From assembly GCA_021732025.1 (NCBI GenBank), contig JAKFVU010000030.1:1-37515 (forward strand): a stretch of DNA of 37,515 nt. Reading direction: 5' to 3'. The notes under the pieces are model-generated. The model ran no database searches. It had not been told where the DNA came from and worked only from the letters and a program-made list of their open reading frames with translations. The stretch is from Candidatus Obscuribacterales bacterium (GTDB lineage Bacteria; Cyanobacteriota; Vampirovibrionia; Obscuribacterales; Obscuribacteraceae). This document shows, piece by piece, positions 8,877 through 16,606 of the stretch. Both the position numbers and the translations under genes were made by a program. Numbering within the stretch: position 1 is the first letter of the stretch; the number at the start of each line of letters is the position of its first letter.

Positions 8877-10384
8877 TACTTCTTACCTGATTTGGCGATA
8901 CCACTAGCAGTATCAAGTGTATCTACGAACTTCAAAACTGCGGCGGCTGAAGAAGGCCTGTCGCTATATTCATAGGCGGTCAAGCTTGAAACTAAATCAC
9001 TGCAACCTTGGCTAATTTGGGAGCATTGCTCTTTTGGGTTCGAAACACTCAAAGGCTCTGGATCGTCACCAGTTAATAGATAGTGCAAAGTTCCACCGAG
9101 GGCGTAAAGATCGCTGGCTTGACTAGCTTTACCCCTCAATTGTTCAGGGGCAATATAGCACTGCTTGCCAATCATCGTTCCTGTTGCTTGGCCAACAAAT
9201 TCATTAGCAGCGCCAAAATCAATAAGAAAGACAGAATTATCGGCCCTAAGAATAATGTTGTCGGGCGTCAGGTCTCGATGCAAAAGGGGAGGCTCTTGCC
9301 CATGCAAATATGCAAGTATTTCAAGCAATTGACGACACCACTTGAGCACGTCTTTTTCTTTCTGCTTTCCTTTGGCTTTGACAAGCTGCCCCAGAGTTAG
9401 CCCAGGCACATACTCAATCACTAGGTAATCCCGAGTAGCTTCCACAAAGCGATCTAAAACTTTTGCTATCTGAGGATGGCTAAGTTTGAGCAAGAGTTTG
9501 GCCTCGCGTTCGAAAAGTTCTCGGGCCTTTTCTTGCTGTCCTTCACTAATATCTGGTGGTAAAACTGATTCTTTCAAAATCACTTTTACGCCATCGGCCT
9601 TAGCCAAATAAACAGCCGACATGCCACCAGCTGCAAGCTCCATCAATACTGTATAGCGCCCATTCTGCAACTCCTGGTTGGTGGCCAGAGGCACGTAGGT
9701 AGTTGCACAATACCGTGGACTGAGACTCTCTGACCACAATTGAGTAAACGACTGCGAGTCAAGGCGGTCCAAGACTATTGCTCTTTGCATTTTGACAAAG
9801 TCACTAGAAAATCTGGAGGGGTCACCAAACTTCTCAATTGCGCCCAAAAGCTCCTCAGCTTGTGGCTTTGTTAGGTAAGGCAATTCGATGGTAGCGGAAC
9901 CACCGGACTTAAAATCAAAAGTAACGTTAGGGCCATAGTTATTGAAGCGAACTGAACTCCAAAAACTTAGGGGTTGTCCTTTGAAATGAGGAAACGAATT
10001 TTTACCCATGCTCTGCGGATAGGTAATTTGAATAGAATGAACATCAGCCCAATCTCGCTTGCTTCTCTTAAGCAATGTCAGCGGGCTAATATCTATGAAT
10101 TCTAAGGCATCAGCACTTAAGTGCACCGTCCCTTCTTTGCGCCGACAGATATGCCATTGCATAAAGAACAAAAACAAAATTGGCAGCAAGCCGAGCACTA
10201 GTGTAGACGTTGAAAAGGAATGGGCTGGGTGGCGAAAAAAGATTGATGTATAGGTAAACACTATCATCAAAGTCATAAAGCCATTCAATATCAAAATGCT
10301 TTTCTTGGTGCTATCACTGACCAGTGAATATGTAATCGAGACGGCACCATCTCTTTCACTATCATTAACAAGGGGATAATCCAC
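8876..10384 (-). CDS. Membrane-anchored Ser/Thr protein kinase, paralogue of the downstream gene
   Basis: This 502-aa protein has the same layout as its neighbour: two TM helices (about 28-50 and 60-79), a beta-rich segment at 82-190, a SFTQLW linker at 212-217, and a kinase domain from about 243 to 490. Motifs are LAAGGMSAVYLAK, VILKE (K271), HRDLTPDN at 369-376, an intact DFG at 389-391 and IAPEQ near 411-415. The catalytic-loop Lys is again Thr, so this is a shared trait of the pair and not decay. Bacterial kinases with HRD-x-(S/T)-P-x-N loops are known in other phyla. The gene is first in a two-gene operon and its stop overlaps the start of the next kinase. The kinase domain most likely faces the cytoplasm. 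Confidence 0.92.
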   Translation of the reverse strand: MDYPLVNDSERDGAVSITYSLVSDSTKKSILILNGFMTLMIVFTYTSIFFRHPAHSFSTSTLVLGLLPILFLFFMQWHICRRKEGTVHLSADALEFIDISPLTLLKRSKRDWADVHSIQITYPQSMGKNSFPHFKGQPLSFWSSVRFNNYGPNVTFDFKSGGSATIELPYLTKPQAEELLGAIEKFGDPSRFSSDFVKMQRAIVLDRLDSQSFTQLWSESLSPRYCATTYVPLATNQELQNGRYTVLMELAAGGMSAVYLAKADGVKVILKESVLPPDISEGQQEKARELFEREAKLLLKLSHPQIAKVLDRFVEATRDYLVIEYVPGLTLGQLVKAKGKQKEKDVLKWCRQLLEILAYLHGQEPPLLHRDLTPDNIILRADNSVFLIDFGAANEFVGQATGTMIGKQCYIAPEQLRGKASQASDLYALGGTLHYLLTGDDPEPLSVSNPKEQCSQISQGCSDLVSSLTAYEYSDRPSSAAAVLKFVDTLDTASGIAKSGKK

Positions 10385-10439
10385 AGTGTTAGTCCTTTGC
10401 TAATCGCAAACTAATCTCTCGCTAAGTCTTGGCGAAGAC

Positions 10440-11369
10440 TTATGCCAAAGCTGACTCCAAATACGCGAGATGCCCTTTTTCAGTATTGAATGAAACTTGC
10501 AGACCCAACGGTACCACAGCATTCTCACAAGCTTGGCCGAAGGGTAAATTGAAACAAGTAGCTAGTTTCATTTCAGTGACGCGATCGGCAACTAACTCTT
10601 CAAACGAGAGCATATTGAAAGAGCCTTTCGTACTGCAGTCTTCAAACTGACCAAGACCTAGTGCTGCAACTGTAGAGAGTTTGTTCGAAATATATAGAGT
10701 GGTAAACCAGCGGTCAAGAATGTCATTGCGCTCTGATCTATCTTCTAACAGCAACACCGAACCGCTTAAATCGGGTTCGTACGGTGTTCCAAACAGCGAG
10801 ACAAGAGCGGTCAAATTGCCAGCAACGATACGCCCTTTGCCAATGGCGTTAACTGGCGAGTAGCAGAAATCAGAGAGAAATTTGTCTTTGACTTGCATAG
10901 CAGGAAAATGATCAACGCTTGTGAGAAGCTTCTTGAAGCGATCAAAAGCATCTTTGCTGTCGATGCGGTCAAGATTGCTGCCATGAAAAGTGACTACTTT
11001 AGACTTTTGATGGAGAGCCAATAACAAGTGACTATTGTCATCGCAGCCAATCAATATTTTAGGTTTCTTGGCAAAGGTGTCGTAAGGCAAATCTTTCAGT
11101 AAGCGAATAGAACCGTAGCCACCATTGAGGCACCAAATGGCGGCAATAGAATCGTCTTCTAGGGCGGTGACTATATCGCTCAGCCTTGCTTGATCGTCGC
11201 CGGCCATCGCCCCGTGTGTATCTAATGCATGGGCACCAACAACAGGAACGAAGCCCATATCGTGAACAATGCGCTCTGCTCTTTTTAGAGCCGAAGGCTT
11301 AGTTGGTCGACTAGCAGGAGCAATTAGTGCAACCCGGTCTTTACTTTTTAAAGCTCTGGGTTTTATCAA
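10440..11369 (-). CDS. S66-family LD-carboxypeptidase homologue lacking catalytic Ser and His (probable pseudo-enzyme)
   Basis: This is a homologue of murein tetrapeptide carboxypeptidase LdcA/MccF. The fold marks are present: VALIAPAS, LNGGYGSIRLL, KPKILIG, VTFHGS, GNLTALVSLFGTPY, LLLEDRSE and VVPLGL. Aligned with its neighbour at 11341-12465, the nucleophile motif GFSD reads GCDD and the catalytic His in the GH motif is Gln. The Glu of the LED motif is kept. In LdcA the triad is Ser-Glu-His, so classical peptidase activity is not expected. The longest frame opens at a TTG at 11387, but AGGAGG at 11379-11384 sits 9 bases before the TTG at 11369, which I take as the start (309 aa). The gene overlaps the end of the upstream paralogue by 29 bp and is likely co-translated with it. 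Confidence 0.85.
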   Translation of the reverse strand: MIKPRALKSKDRVALIAPASRPTKPSALKRAERIVHDMGFVPVVGAHALDTHGAMAGDDQARLSDIVTALEDDSIAAIWCLNGGYGSIRLLKDLPYDTFAKKPKILIGCDDNSHLLLALHQKSKVVTFHGSNLDRIDSKDAFDRFKKLLTSVDHFPAMQVKDKFLSDFCYSPVNAIGKGRIVAGNLTALVSLFGTPYEPDLSGSVLLLEDRSERNDILDRWFTTLYISNKLSTVAALGLGQFEDCSTKGSFNMLSFEELVADRVTEMKLATCFNLPFGQACENAVVPLGLQVSFNTEKGHLAYLESALA

Positions 11370-12465
11370 CGCAGGCAGCCTCCTCAATGTTGAACTTAAC
11401 GCTGAAGCTATCGGAGTAGCCAGTGCTAGAACTACTACTGCTACTGCCAGTGCTACTTCTAGTTACCTCAAGGCTCGCCATAATGCCTAAGGGCAGAGTC
11501 ACCTTGTCGGGAGTATGTCCTAATTTGAGGCCATAAATAACTGGAATACCCAAGTTGCTAAAGTGTTCTCTCAGCATCACTTCAAGAGAGGCATTCAAAG
11601 GCAATACGTTGCGCTTACTACCACCGGGTTTACAACCACTGCAGTCACCAATGATGATACCGCGGGCACGATCAAACTTTCCGGCTAGCACCATCTGAGT
11701 CAAAATGCGATCGATGTTATGAGGCTCTTCATCAACGTCTTCGAGGAAAACAATGCGCTCATCGCAATCTATTTCATAGGGTGTTCCCATTAACCCACGT
11801 ATTAGAGTGAGACAACCACCAGTCAGTCGCCCACGCCCCTTACCTTCGGCGATGACCATGCGGGTTGGTGGATAACTTGAACCCCAAGGAAGAGTTGAAT
11901 CAGTTGAATCATTAGAGTCAGTAGGATCAGTAAGATCATCTGGATCAGCAGGTGGATCGCCTACAAGGCCAATAGGCGAAATGCCCATGATTGCCTTCTG
12001 ATAGTAACTATGAGTGTAGGCAGTTTCGAACATCAAACCTACAGTCGGACCATGAAAAGTCACCAAATTAGACTTCTGATTTATGGCAATTAGAAGAGCC
12101 GTGATGTCGCTAAAGCCCACCAAAATTTTCGGTTTCTGCTCGAATAGCGAAAAATCTAACTTAGGCAAAATGCGAGTTGCACCGGCACCACCACGCATGG
12201 GCAGCACTGCGGTAATACTATCGTCGCTCCACAATGTGTGGAAGTCTTCAGCTCTGGCACTGTCGCTGCCTGCATAGCTGCTGTATGACTTGCTGCTATT
12301 GGCACCAAGCTTAAAATGCAGGCCCATTTTAGTGAGCCAGTCGGTAGCAAACTTAAGATTGCCTGGCTCAAACTGAGGCGATGAGGGCGCAATCAATCCA
12401 ACCGTATCGCCTTTTTTAAGAACCTTAGGCTTTTGAATTTTTACTAGTTCGTTCGCTGTATTCAT
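11341..12465 (-). CDS. LD-carboxypeptidase (peptidase family S66, LdcA-like)
   Basis: This enzyme likely removes the terminal D-Ala from cytoplasmic murein tetrapeptides during peptidoglycan recycling. The 374 aa carry the S66 triad: nucleophile Ser119 in VGFSDIT, Glu242 in FLEDVDE, and His317 in LGHTPDK. Flanking marks are VGLIAPSSP near 22-30, MRGGAGATRIL at 90-100, VTFHGP, and GGCLTLIRGLMGTPY. It is longer than the usual 300-310 aa. An acidic Asp/Pro/Thr/Ser insert lies at about 169-192 and a Ser-run tail at about 337-355, both low complexity. There is no signal peptide, which fits the cytosolic LdcA. The ATG start at 12465 is unambiguous. The family also includes MccF-type immunity peptidases, which cannot be ruled out. 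Confidence 0.9.
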   Translation of the reverse strand: MNTANELVKIQKPKVLKKGDTVGLIAPSSPQFEPGNLKFATDWLTKMGLHFKLGANSSKSYSSYAGSDSARAEDFHTLWSDDSITAVLPMRGGAGATRILPKLDFSLFEQKPKILVGFSDITALLIAINQKSNLVTFHGPTVGLMFETAYTHSYYQKAIMGISPIGLVGDPPADPDDLTDPTDSNDSTDSTLPWGSSYPPTRMVIAEGKGRGRLTGGCLTLIRGLMGTPYEIDCDERIVFLEDVDEEPHNIDRILTQMVLAGKFDRARGIIIGDCSGCKPGGSKRNVLPLNASLEVMLREHFSNLGIPVIYGLKLGHTPDKVTLPLGIMASLEVTRSSTGSSSSSSSTGYSDSFSVKFNIEEAACVDKTQSFKK

Positions 12466-12760
12466 AGTTGTTTTTGCAGTGCAGCACTTTTATTTTGCTA
12501 GTTTTTTCTAGCTTGGATATTTCTTTGAGCCCAGGTTGCCAAGCGCAGATTGCCTAAATAACTTGAAAAAGCAGTGCTTGCGAGACATTAATTGTATACC
12601 ATCTTGCAGTGCAGAAGCCTCTGCGGCTTGCCACTAGGCGCAGACTCTGACCCTGGCTGCTAAAGCCAAAATACAAAACGGCAGCCAATTCAGGCTGGCA
12701 AACAGAAAAGGCATCATAACTTGCTATATTTGTATATGTATTTTCAGGTAGACGATTGAT
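12466..12760. other. Intergenic region between divergent ldcA-like and acyl-CoA dehydrogenase genes
   Basis: This 295-bp spacer must hold promoters for both divergent genes. I see no convincing pair of -35/-10 boxes. It contains an 11-bp direct repeat TTGCAGTGCAG at 12474-12484 and 12604-12614, plus a small palindrome AAGCAGTGCTT between them. No open frame with a ribosome binding site is apparent. Confidence 0.4.
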
Positions 12761-13987
12761 ATGGTTCAAACACAGATATCACCAAGCTCCACTAGCGCTC
12801 AAGAAGGCAAGTTCAGCAAAGAACAGCTGGCCTGGCTCGACAAAGCAAAGGCCTTCGCTAAGGCAATTAGCCTGCAAGAAGTAATTGCGTCAGACAAAGA
12901 TAATGTCTTTAGACGCGACCTCTTTGAGAAGGCCTGCCAGCCCGAATGGGGTTTAGGTGGCTTGCCATTTCCTAGCACCTACGGTGGCTCTGCTGGTGAC
13001 TATGTCAGCTTCAGTTTAGTCAATGAAGAATTTGGCCGGCGCTGCGTGCCGATCATGAGCTCGCTTGGAGTGCATGTTCTCAGCCAAGAACCAATTTATC
13101 GCTTCGGCAACGAAGAGCAAAAGCAAAAATATTTAGTGCCTTCTTCAACAGGCAAAATGCTGGCGGCCTTTGGCTTGACCGAGCCCAATGCAGGCTCAGA
13201 TACAGCTGCTATCGAGAGCACCGCCAAAATAGATAGCAACGGCGACTATCTATTGAATGGCACGAAGACATTCATCACATCTGGTGCCTCGGCCGATTAC
13301 TACATAGTAATGGCGCGCCTGTTAGACAGCGCTGATGCACCTGTGGCGGAGCCAGCTGCCGGCGGCAAGCCGAAGAGACCTGGTCAAATTACGGCCTTCA
13401 TTGTCGAGCGTAATTTTGAAGGTTTTGCTATCGGTCAAAAGTTCGACATGCTTGGAATGCGCGGCTATTCAACTTGCGAAATTGTTTTCAACGACTGCAA
13501 AGTACCAAAGGCTAACTTACTGGGCCAACACGGCGAAGGCCGCAAGGTTGCCCTTTCTAGTTTAGCTAAAGGTAGAGTGACCATTGCTGCTCAATCTATT
13601 GGTTGGGCTCAGGGTGCACTAGATGCCTGCCTTGATACTCTACAAAAACATTACCGCGACGGTGCCATTACGGCTGATGCTAATGGTATGGCCGGTAAAC
13701 TCGGCGACTTAGCTGTGCAAATCGAGGCAGCCCGAGTTCTCACTTTCCAGGCCGCTCGCCTAATTGATGCCAACGAGCAAAGCGTCACTGTGGCAGCCAT
13801 GGCAAAGACCATGGCCAGCGATGTAGCTATGCGGGTTTCAACTGAAGTAATGAGCATTCTCGGAATAGACGGAATGAAACCAGAACTTTTGATTGAGCGC
13901 ATTTTTAGAGATGCTAAAGCTGGTCAAATATATGAAGGCACCAATCAAATACAACGCATGCTAATTGCCCGTGACCTGCTGAAGTAA
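12761..13987 (+). CDS. Acyl-CoA dehydrogenase
   Basis: This FAD-dependent enzyme introduces the alpha-beta double bond into acyl-CoA and passes electrons to ETF. The 408 aa show the family order: helical N-domain to about 130, FAD-binding LTEPNAGSDTAA at 139-150, GTKTFITSGASADYYIVMAR at 167-186, MLGMRGY at 230-236, and the C-terminal helical bundle. The catalytic base of the short/medium-chain type is E392 in QIYEGTNQIQR. A Pro/Ala/Gly/Lys-rich insert of about 20 residues at 189-208 is not typical. Chain-length or branched-chain preference cannot be told from motifs. No thiolase, ETF or enoyl-CoA hydratase gene is adjacent, so the pathway context is missing. The next gene begins 7 bp later. 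Confidence 0.93.
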   Translation: MVQTQISPSSTSAQEGKFSKEQLAWLDKAKAFAKAISLQEVIASDKDNVFRRDLFEKACQPEWGLGGLPFPSTYGGSAGDYVSFSLVNEEFGRRCVPIMSSLGVHVLSQEPIYRFGNEEQKQKYLVPSSTGKMLAAFGLTEPNAGSDTAAIESTAKIDSNGDYLLNGTKTFITSGASADYYIVMARLLDSADAPVAEPAAGGKPKRPGQITAFIVERNFEGFAIGQKFDMLGMRGYSTCEIVFNDCKVPKANLLGQHGEGRKVALSSLAKGRVTIAAQSIGWAQGALDACLDTLQKHYRDGAITADANGMAGKLGDLAVQIEAARVLTFQAARLIDANEQSVTVAAMAKTMASDVAMRVSTEVMSILGIDGMKPELLIERIFRDAKAGQIYEGTNQIQRMLIARDLLK

Positions 13988-13994
13988 CTAAAAA

Positions 13995-14657
13995 ATGACA
14001 GACAACGACGATTTAGAAGCATCAGGAAATTCGGTCAATGAGCCGATCCAGATTCAAAACATCCGCATTGAGCCGACGGCCAACGCTTCGTTGAATAGTG
14101 GCCCGTTAACAAATTCTCAGATGCAAGCTGTCTCTATCAGCGCCGAGCTAGCTGACGCCATCGATAAAGTGCGCTTGGTCACGATGCTGGTGGGCTACTT
14201 CTATGTTGGCCTAGTGGCACTGCTCTCGGTGGTGTCAATTATCCTTTTGGCACCAGTAGCAATAAGCTTCCTTGATCAACACTCACCTATATTGATGTCG
14301 ACGGCTCGTGTGCTCATATCACTATTGGCATTTGCACTGGGTATTGGTGCTTGGCTCATTCTTCTCTATCACTGGCGCATCAATGATGGGATGGAGACAG
14401 CTGAAATACTAATTGACGGCATTCGTGATCAAACTCTCATTCAGATGCAGGCCGCTCGGTACAACTTAGAAGAATTGACTGAGCGCTTGCGCTTCCCCAA
14501 AGAAGCTCAGGCCGCTGGCCCACTTGAGTATATTGAGATGGCCCGACAAATCGGACCACTGCTCTCTTTGTTGATGGCGAAAGAAAGAAGTATCCTCACC
14601 CTCGGCGTTGAAGGACTAAAATTCTTCCAGCTAGTCAAAAAAGTGCTCAACAAATAG
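13995..14657 (+). CDS. Uncharacterised membrane protein with two TM helices
   Basis: This 220-aa protein has an acidic, Asn/Ser-rich N-terminus (1-50), two strong TM helices at about 62-88 and 102-126 separated by a short loop, and an alpha-helical, probably cytoplasmic C-terminal tail with amphipathic Gln/Leu/Glu-rich segments. I do not recognise a family. It starts 7 bp after the acyl-CoA dehydrogenase stop and lies 38 bp before the isoprenoid synthase gene, so it is probably part of that transcription unit. A role in lipid metabolism or membrane organisation is only a guess from context. Confidence 0.75.
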   Translation: MTDNDDLEASGNSVNEPIQIQNIRIEPTANASLNSGPLTNSQMQAVSISAELADAIDKVRLVTMLVGYFYVGLVALLSVVSIILLAPVAISFLDQHSPILMSTARVLISLLAFALGIGAWLILLYHWRINDGMETAEILIDGIRDQTLIQMQAARYNLEELTERLRFPKEAQAAGPLEYIEMARQIGPLLSLLMAKERSILTLGVEGLKFFQLVKKVLNK

Positions 14658-14695
14658 AGCCTATATAAGTACTGTTCGAAGCACATCCAATACTT

Positions 14696-15649
14696 ATGCA
14701 ACTGCAAACCAAACCTGAATTCGATTTTGAAAGCTATTTACTAGCCCGCCGCAAGTTGGTTGAAGATCGCCTTGCCCTCTATTTAGTAGAGCAAGAGCCT
14801 GCTCGTCTATGGCAATCAATGCGCTATTCAGTTTTATCAGGTGGCAAAAGGCTCAGAGCAATGCTCACTCTTGCAGCAGCCGAAGCCATCGCCGCCAACA
14901 AAAATATTGATGGCCAGCAAAAGCTAGACCCAATCGAAATTGCCCTGCCTTGTGCTTGCGCCATCGAGATGGTTCACGCCATGAGTTTGGTGCACGACGA
15001 TTTGCCTTGTCTAGATAATGACGATCTCAGACGCGGCAAGCCTACCAATCACAAAGTCTATGGAGAAGCTCTAGCGCTTCTGGCAGGTGATGGCCTTCTC
15101 ATGTTGGCAAACGAAATCTTGATTGAACATAGCAAAGATGTAGCTGCTACCGATCTACTGGCCGTGGTACGCGAGCTCTGCCGGGCCACTGGACCTTCGG
15201 GCATGGTGGGCGGCCAAGTGAAAGACATGGAATTCACTGGTTCGGATGACACCAAATTTGATATCGCCACAGTAGAGTCTATTCATTCTGGAAAAACCGG
15301 CGCACTGATTCGCTTTTCACTCTGGTCTGGCGGCAAACTCATGGGGGCCAACGAAACGCAGTTGGCGAGCTTGTATCGACTAGGCGAAATATTGGGCTTG
15401 GCTTTTCAGATTACCGACGATCTATTAGATGTAACTGGCGACGCTAAGACTTTGGGCAAGACACCGGGGAAAGACGAAGCGACCAAGAAAGCGACATGGG
15501 TTAGAGCCATTGGAATCGACGGTGCTCGCCAAAAATTGAGCGAAATGGAAAGCGAAGGAATTACTTTGATTGAGAAAAGCGCACTTGACATCAGCGGTGC
15601 CCCAGTGCTGAAAGCTCTACTAAAGTATGCTATCCACAGACAGAAATAG
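14696..15649 (+). CDS. Polyprenyl diphosphate synthase, GGPP-synthase type
   Basis: This is a trans-isoprenyl diphosphate synthase of 317 aa that condenses IPP with allylic diphosphates. The first Asp-rich motif is DDLPCLDNDDLRRGKPTNHK at 101-120 (DDxxxxD form) and the second is QITDDLLD at 238-245. SGGKRLR at 48-54 is the IPP-binding lysine/arginine stretch. The sequence around the first motif (MSLVHDDLP and RRGKPTNHKVYGE) resembles cyanobacterial and plastid GGPP synthases (CrtE) more than FPP synthases, but IspA-type FPP synthesis cannot be excluded. Products would feed carotenoid, quinone or undecaprenyl pathways. The divergent-PAP2 gene follows after 11 bp, a pairing I recall from cyanobacteria. 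Confidence 0.9.
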   Translation: MQLQTKPEFDFESYLLARRKLVEDRLALYLVEQEPARLWQSMRYSVLSGGKRLRAMLTLAAAEAIAANKNIDGQQKLDPIEIALPCACAIEMVHAMSLVHDDLPCLDNDDLRRGKPTNHKVYGEALALLAGDGLLMLANEILIEHSKDVAATDLLAVVRELCRATGPSGMVGGQVKDMEFTGSDDTKFDIATVESIHSGKTGALIRFSLWSGGKLMGANETQLASLYRLGEILGLAFQITDDLLDVTGDAKTLGKTPGKDEATKKATWVRAIGIDGARQKLSEMESEGITLIEKSALDISGAPVLKALLKYAIHRQK

Positions 15650-15660
15650 AGCACGTATAA

Positions 15661-16209
15661 ATGGAATTCTCTTTACTAACCGACTTTCTTACTTTCGCCC
15701 AAAACGCCTCAACCATCAATGTTCAAGATGCACTGCAGAACATGCAGGGTCGCGGCTGGCAGGTAATTGCTGTGACGATTTTCTCCAGCACCTTTGCCCA
15801 GGTATTGAAGGTCATCACTAAACTTGTGACTCAAGGCAAACTCGATTTGCGCATGATTGCCACCACCGGTGGCATGCCTTCCTCACACTCTTGCTGCACC
15901 ATGGGCATGGCAGTGTCTGTTGGCTTGATCGAGGGGTTTAACTCCGTCTCATTTGCCATCGCTCTTTGTCTTGCTTTTATCGTCATGTATGACGCTGCCG
16001 GAGTAAGACGAACTGTCGGCTTACAAGCCAAGGTGCTCAATCAGATGATGGTTGAACTATTTTCAGAGCACCCAAAGCTATCGAGTGAGCGTATTAAAGA
16101 ATTCCTCGGCCACACTCCTGTAGAAGTTTTTGTTGGCGCTGCACTTGGCTGTGTCATCGCTTTAGTATTCAACAACTTGGCTATCCATCAACATTGGCAT
16201 ATACCTTAA
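15661..16209 (+). CDS. Divergent PAP2 family membrane protein (DUF212)
   Basis: This 182-aa integral membrane protein resembles PAP2/vanadium haloperoxidase phosphatases. Family marks are GGMPSSHS at 70-77, YDAAGVRRTVGLQAKVLN at 110-127 and LGHTPVEVFVGA at 149-160. Hydrophobic helices lie near 34-52, 78-92, 96-112 and 155-172. The phosphatase-like SSHS motif suggests hydrolysis of a lipid phosphate, possibly an isoprenoid diphosphate. The family has little direct biochemistry to my knowledge, so the substrate is an inference from the adjoining prenyl synthase. Confidence 0.88.
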   Translation: MEFSLLTDFLTFAQNASTINVQDALQNMQGRGWQVIAVTIFSSTFAQVLKVITKLVTQGKLDLRMIATTGGMPSSHSCCTMGMAVSVGLIEGFNSVSFAIALCLAFIVMYDAAGVRRTVGLQAKVLNQMMVELFSEHPKLSSERIKEFLGHTPVEVFVGAALGCVIALVFNNLAIHQHWHIP

Positions 16210-16606
16210 GCGGTTGTCATGAGCTGCCGGAGCCACTTGTTATGAAAAGATAGTAATACATGACTACTGCATCTTTCTCGTAACTTTGCTCTATAATCAA
16301 GGTCTTGGAAAGGGTTGCCAGGACAAATCGAAAAACCACCCAGTGACATTTTTTGAAGAGTCCAAGTGCGAGGGCACGGCAAGAGCTTTCTAATCGACTT
16401 AACCGTCGGTAGCTTAAAGGCATGGGCCAGAGAGCAAATCAAGAGACAAAACAAAGCGTTGGCATCCAGATGGCATTGGCCATCAAATTCAAAAAAGACT
16501 CAGTCTTATATTCGTACCAGAAGGTTAGTTCTTTCAGAAAAGGAGGAAAGGTAGAGATTCACTAAAGGCCATAAAGGTTGATAGAAAAATCACTGCCATA
16601 AGCTAG
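16210..16606. other. Intergenic leader upstream of the tandem RHH-like gene
   Basis: This 397-bp stretch has no convincing gene. A perfect TATAAT lies at 16292-16297 without a recognisable -35 box at the normal distance. A perfect AGGAGG lies at 16541-16546 but no ATG, GTG or TTG follows at 5-12 bases. A 62-codon GTG-initiated frame at 16366-16554 has no supporting site or recognisable product. The region may be a long 5' untranslated leader of the gene at 16607. Confidence 0.4.

Noticed and set aside
16366..16554. 62-codon plus-strand frame with basic product
   Set aside because: GTG start without a Shine-Dalgarno site and no domain; more likely part of an untranslated leader.
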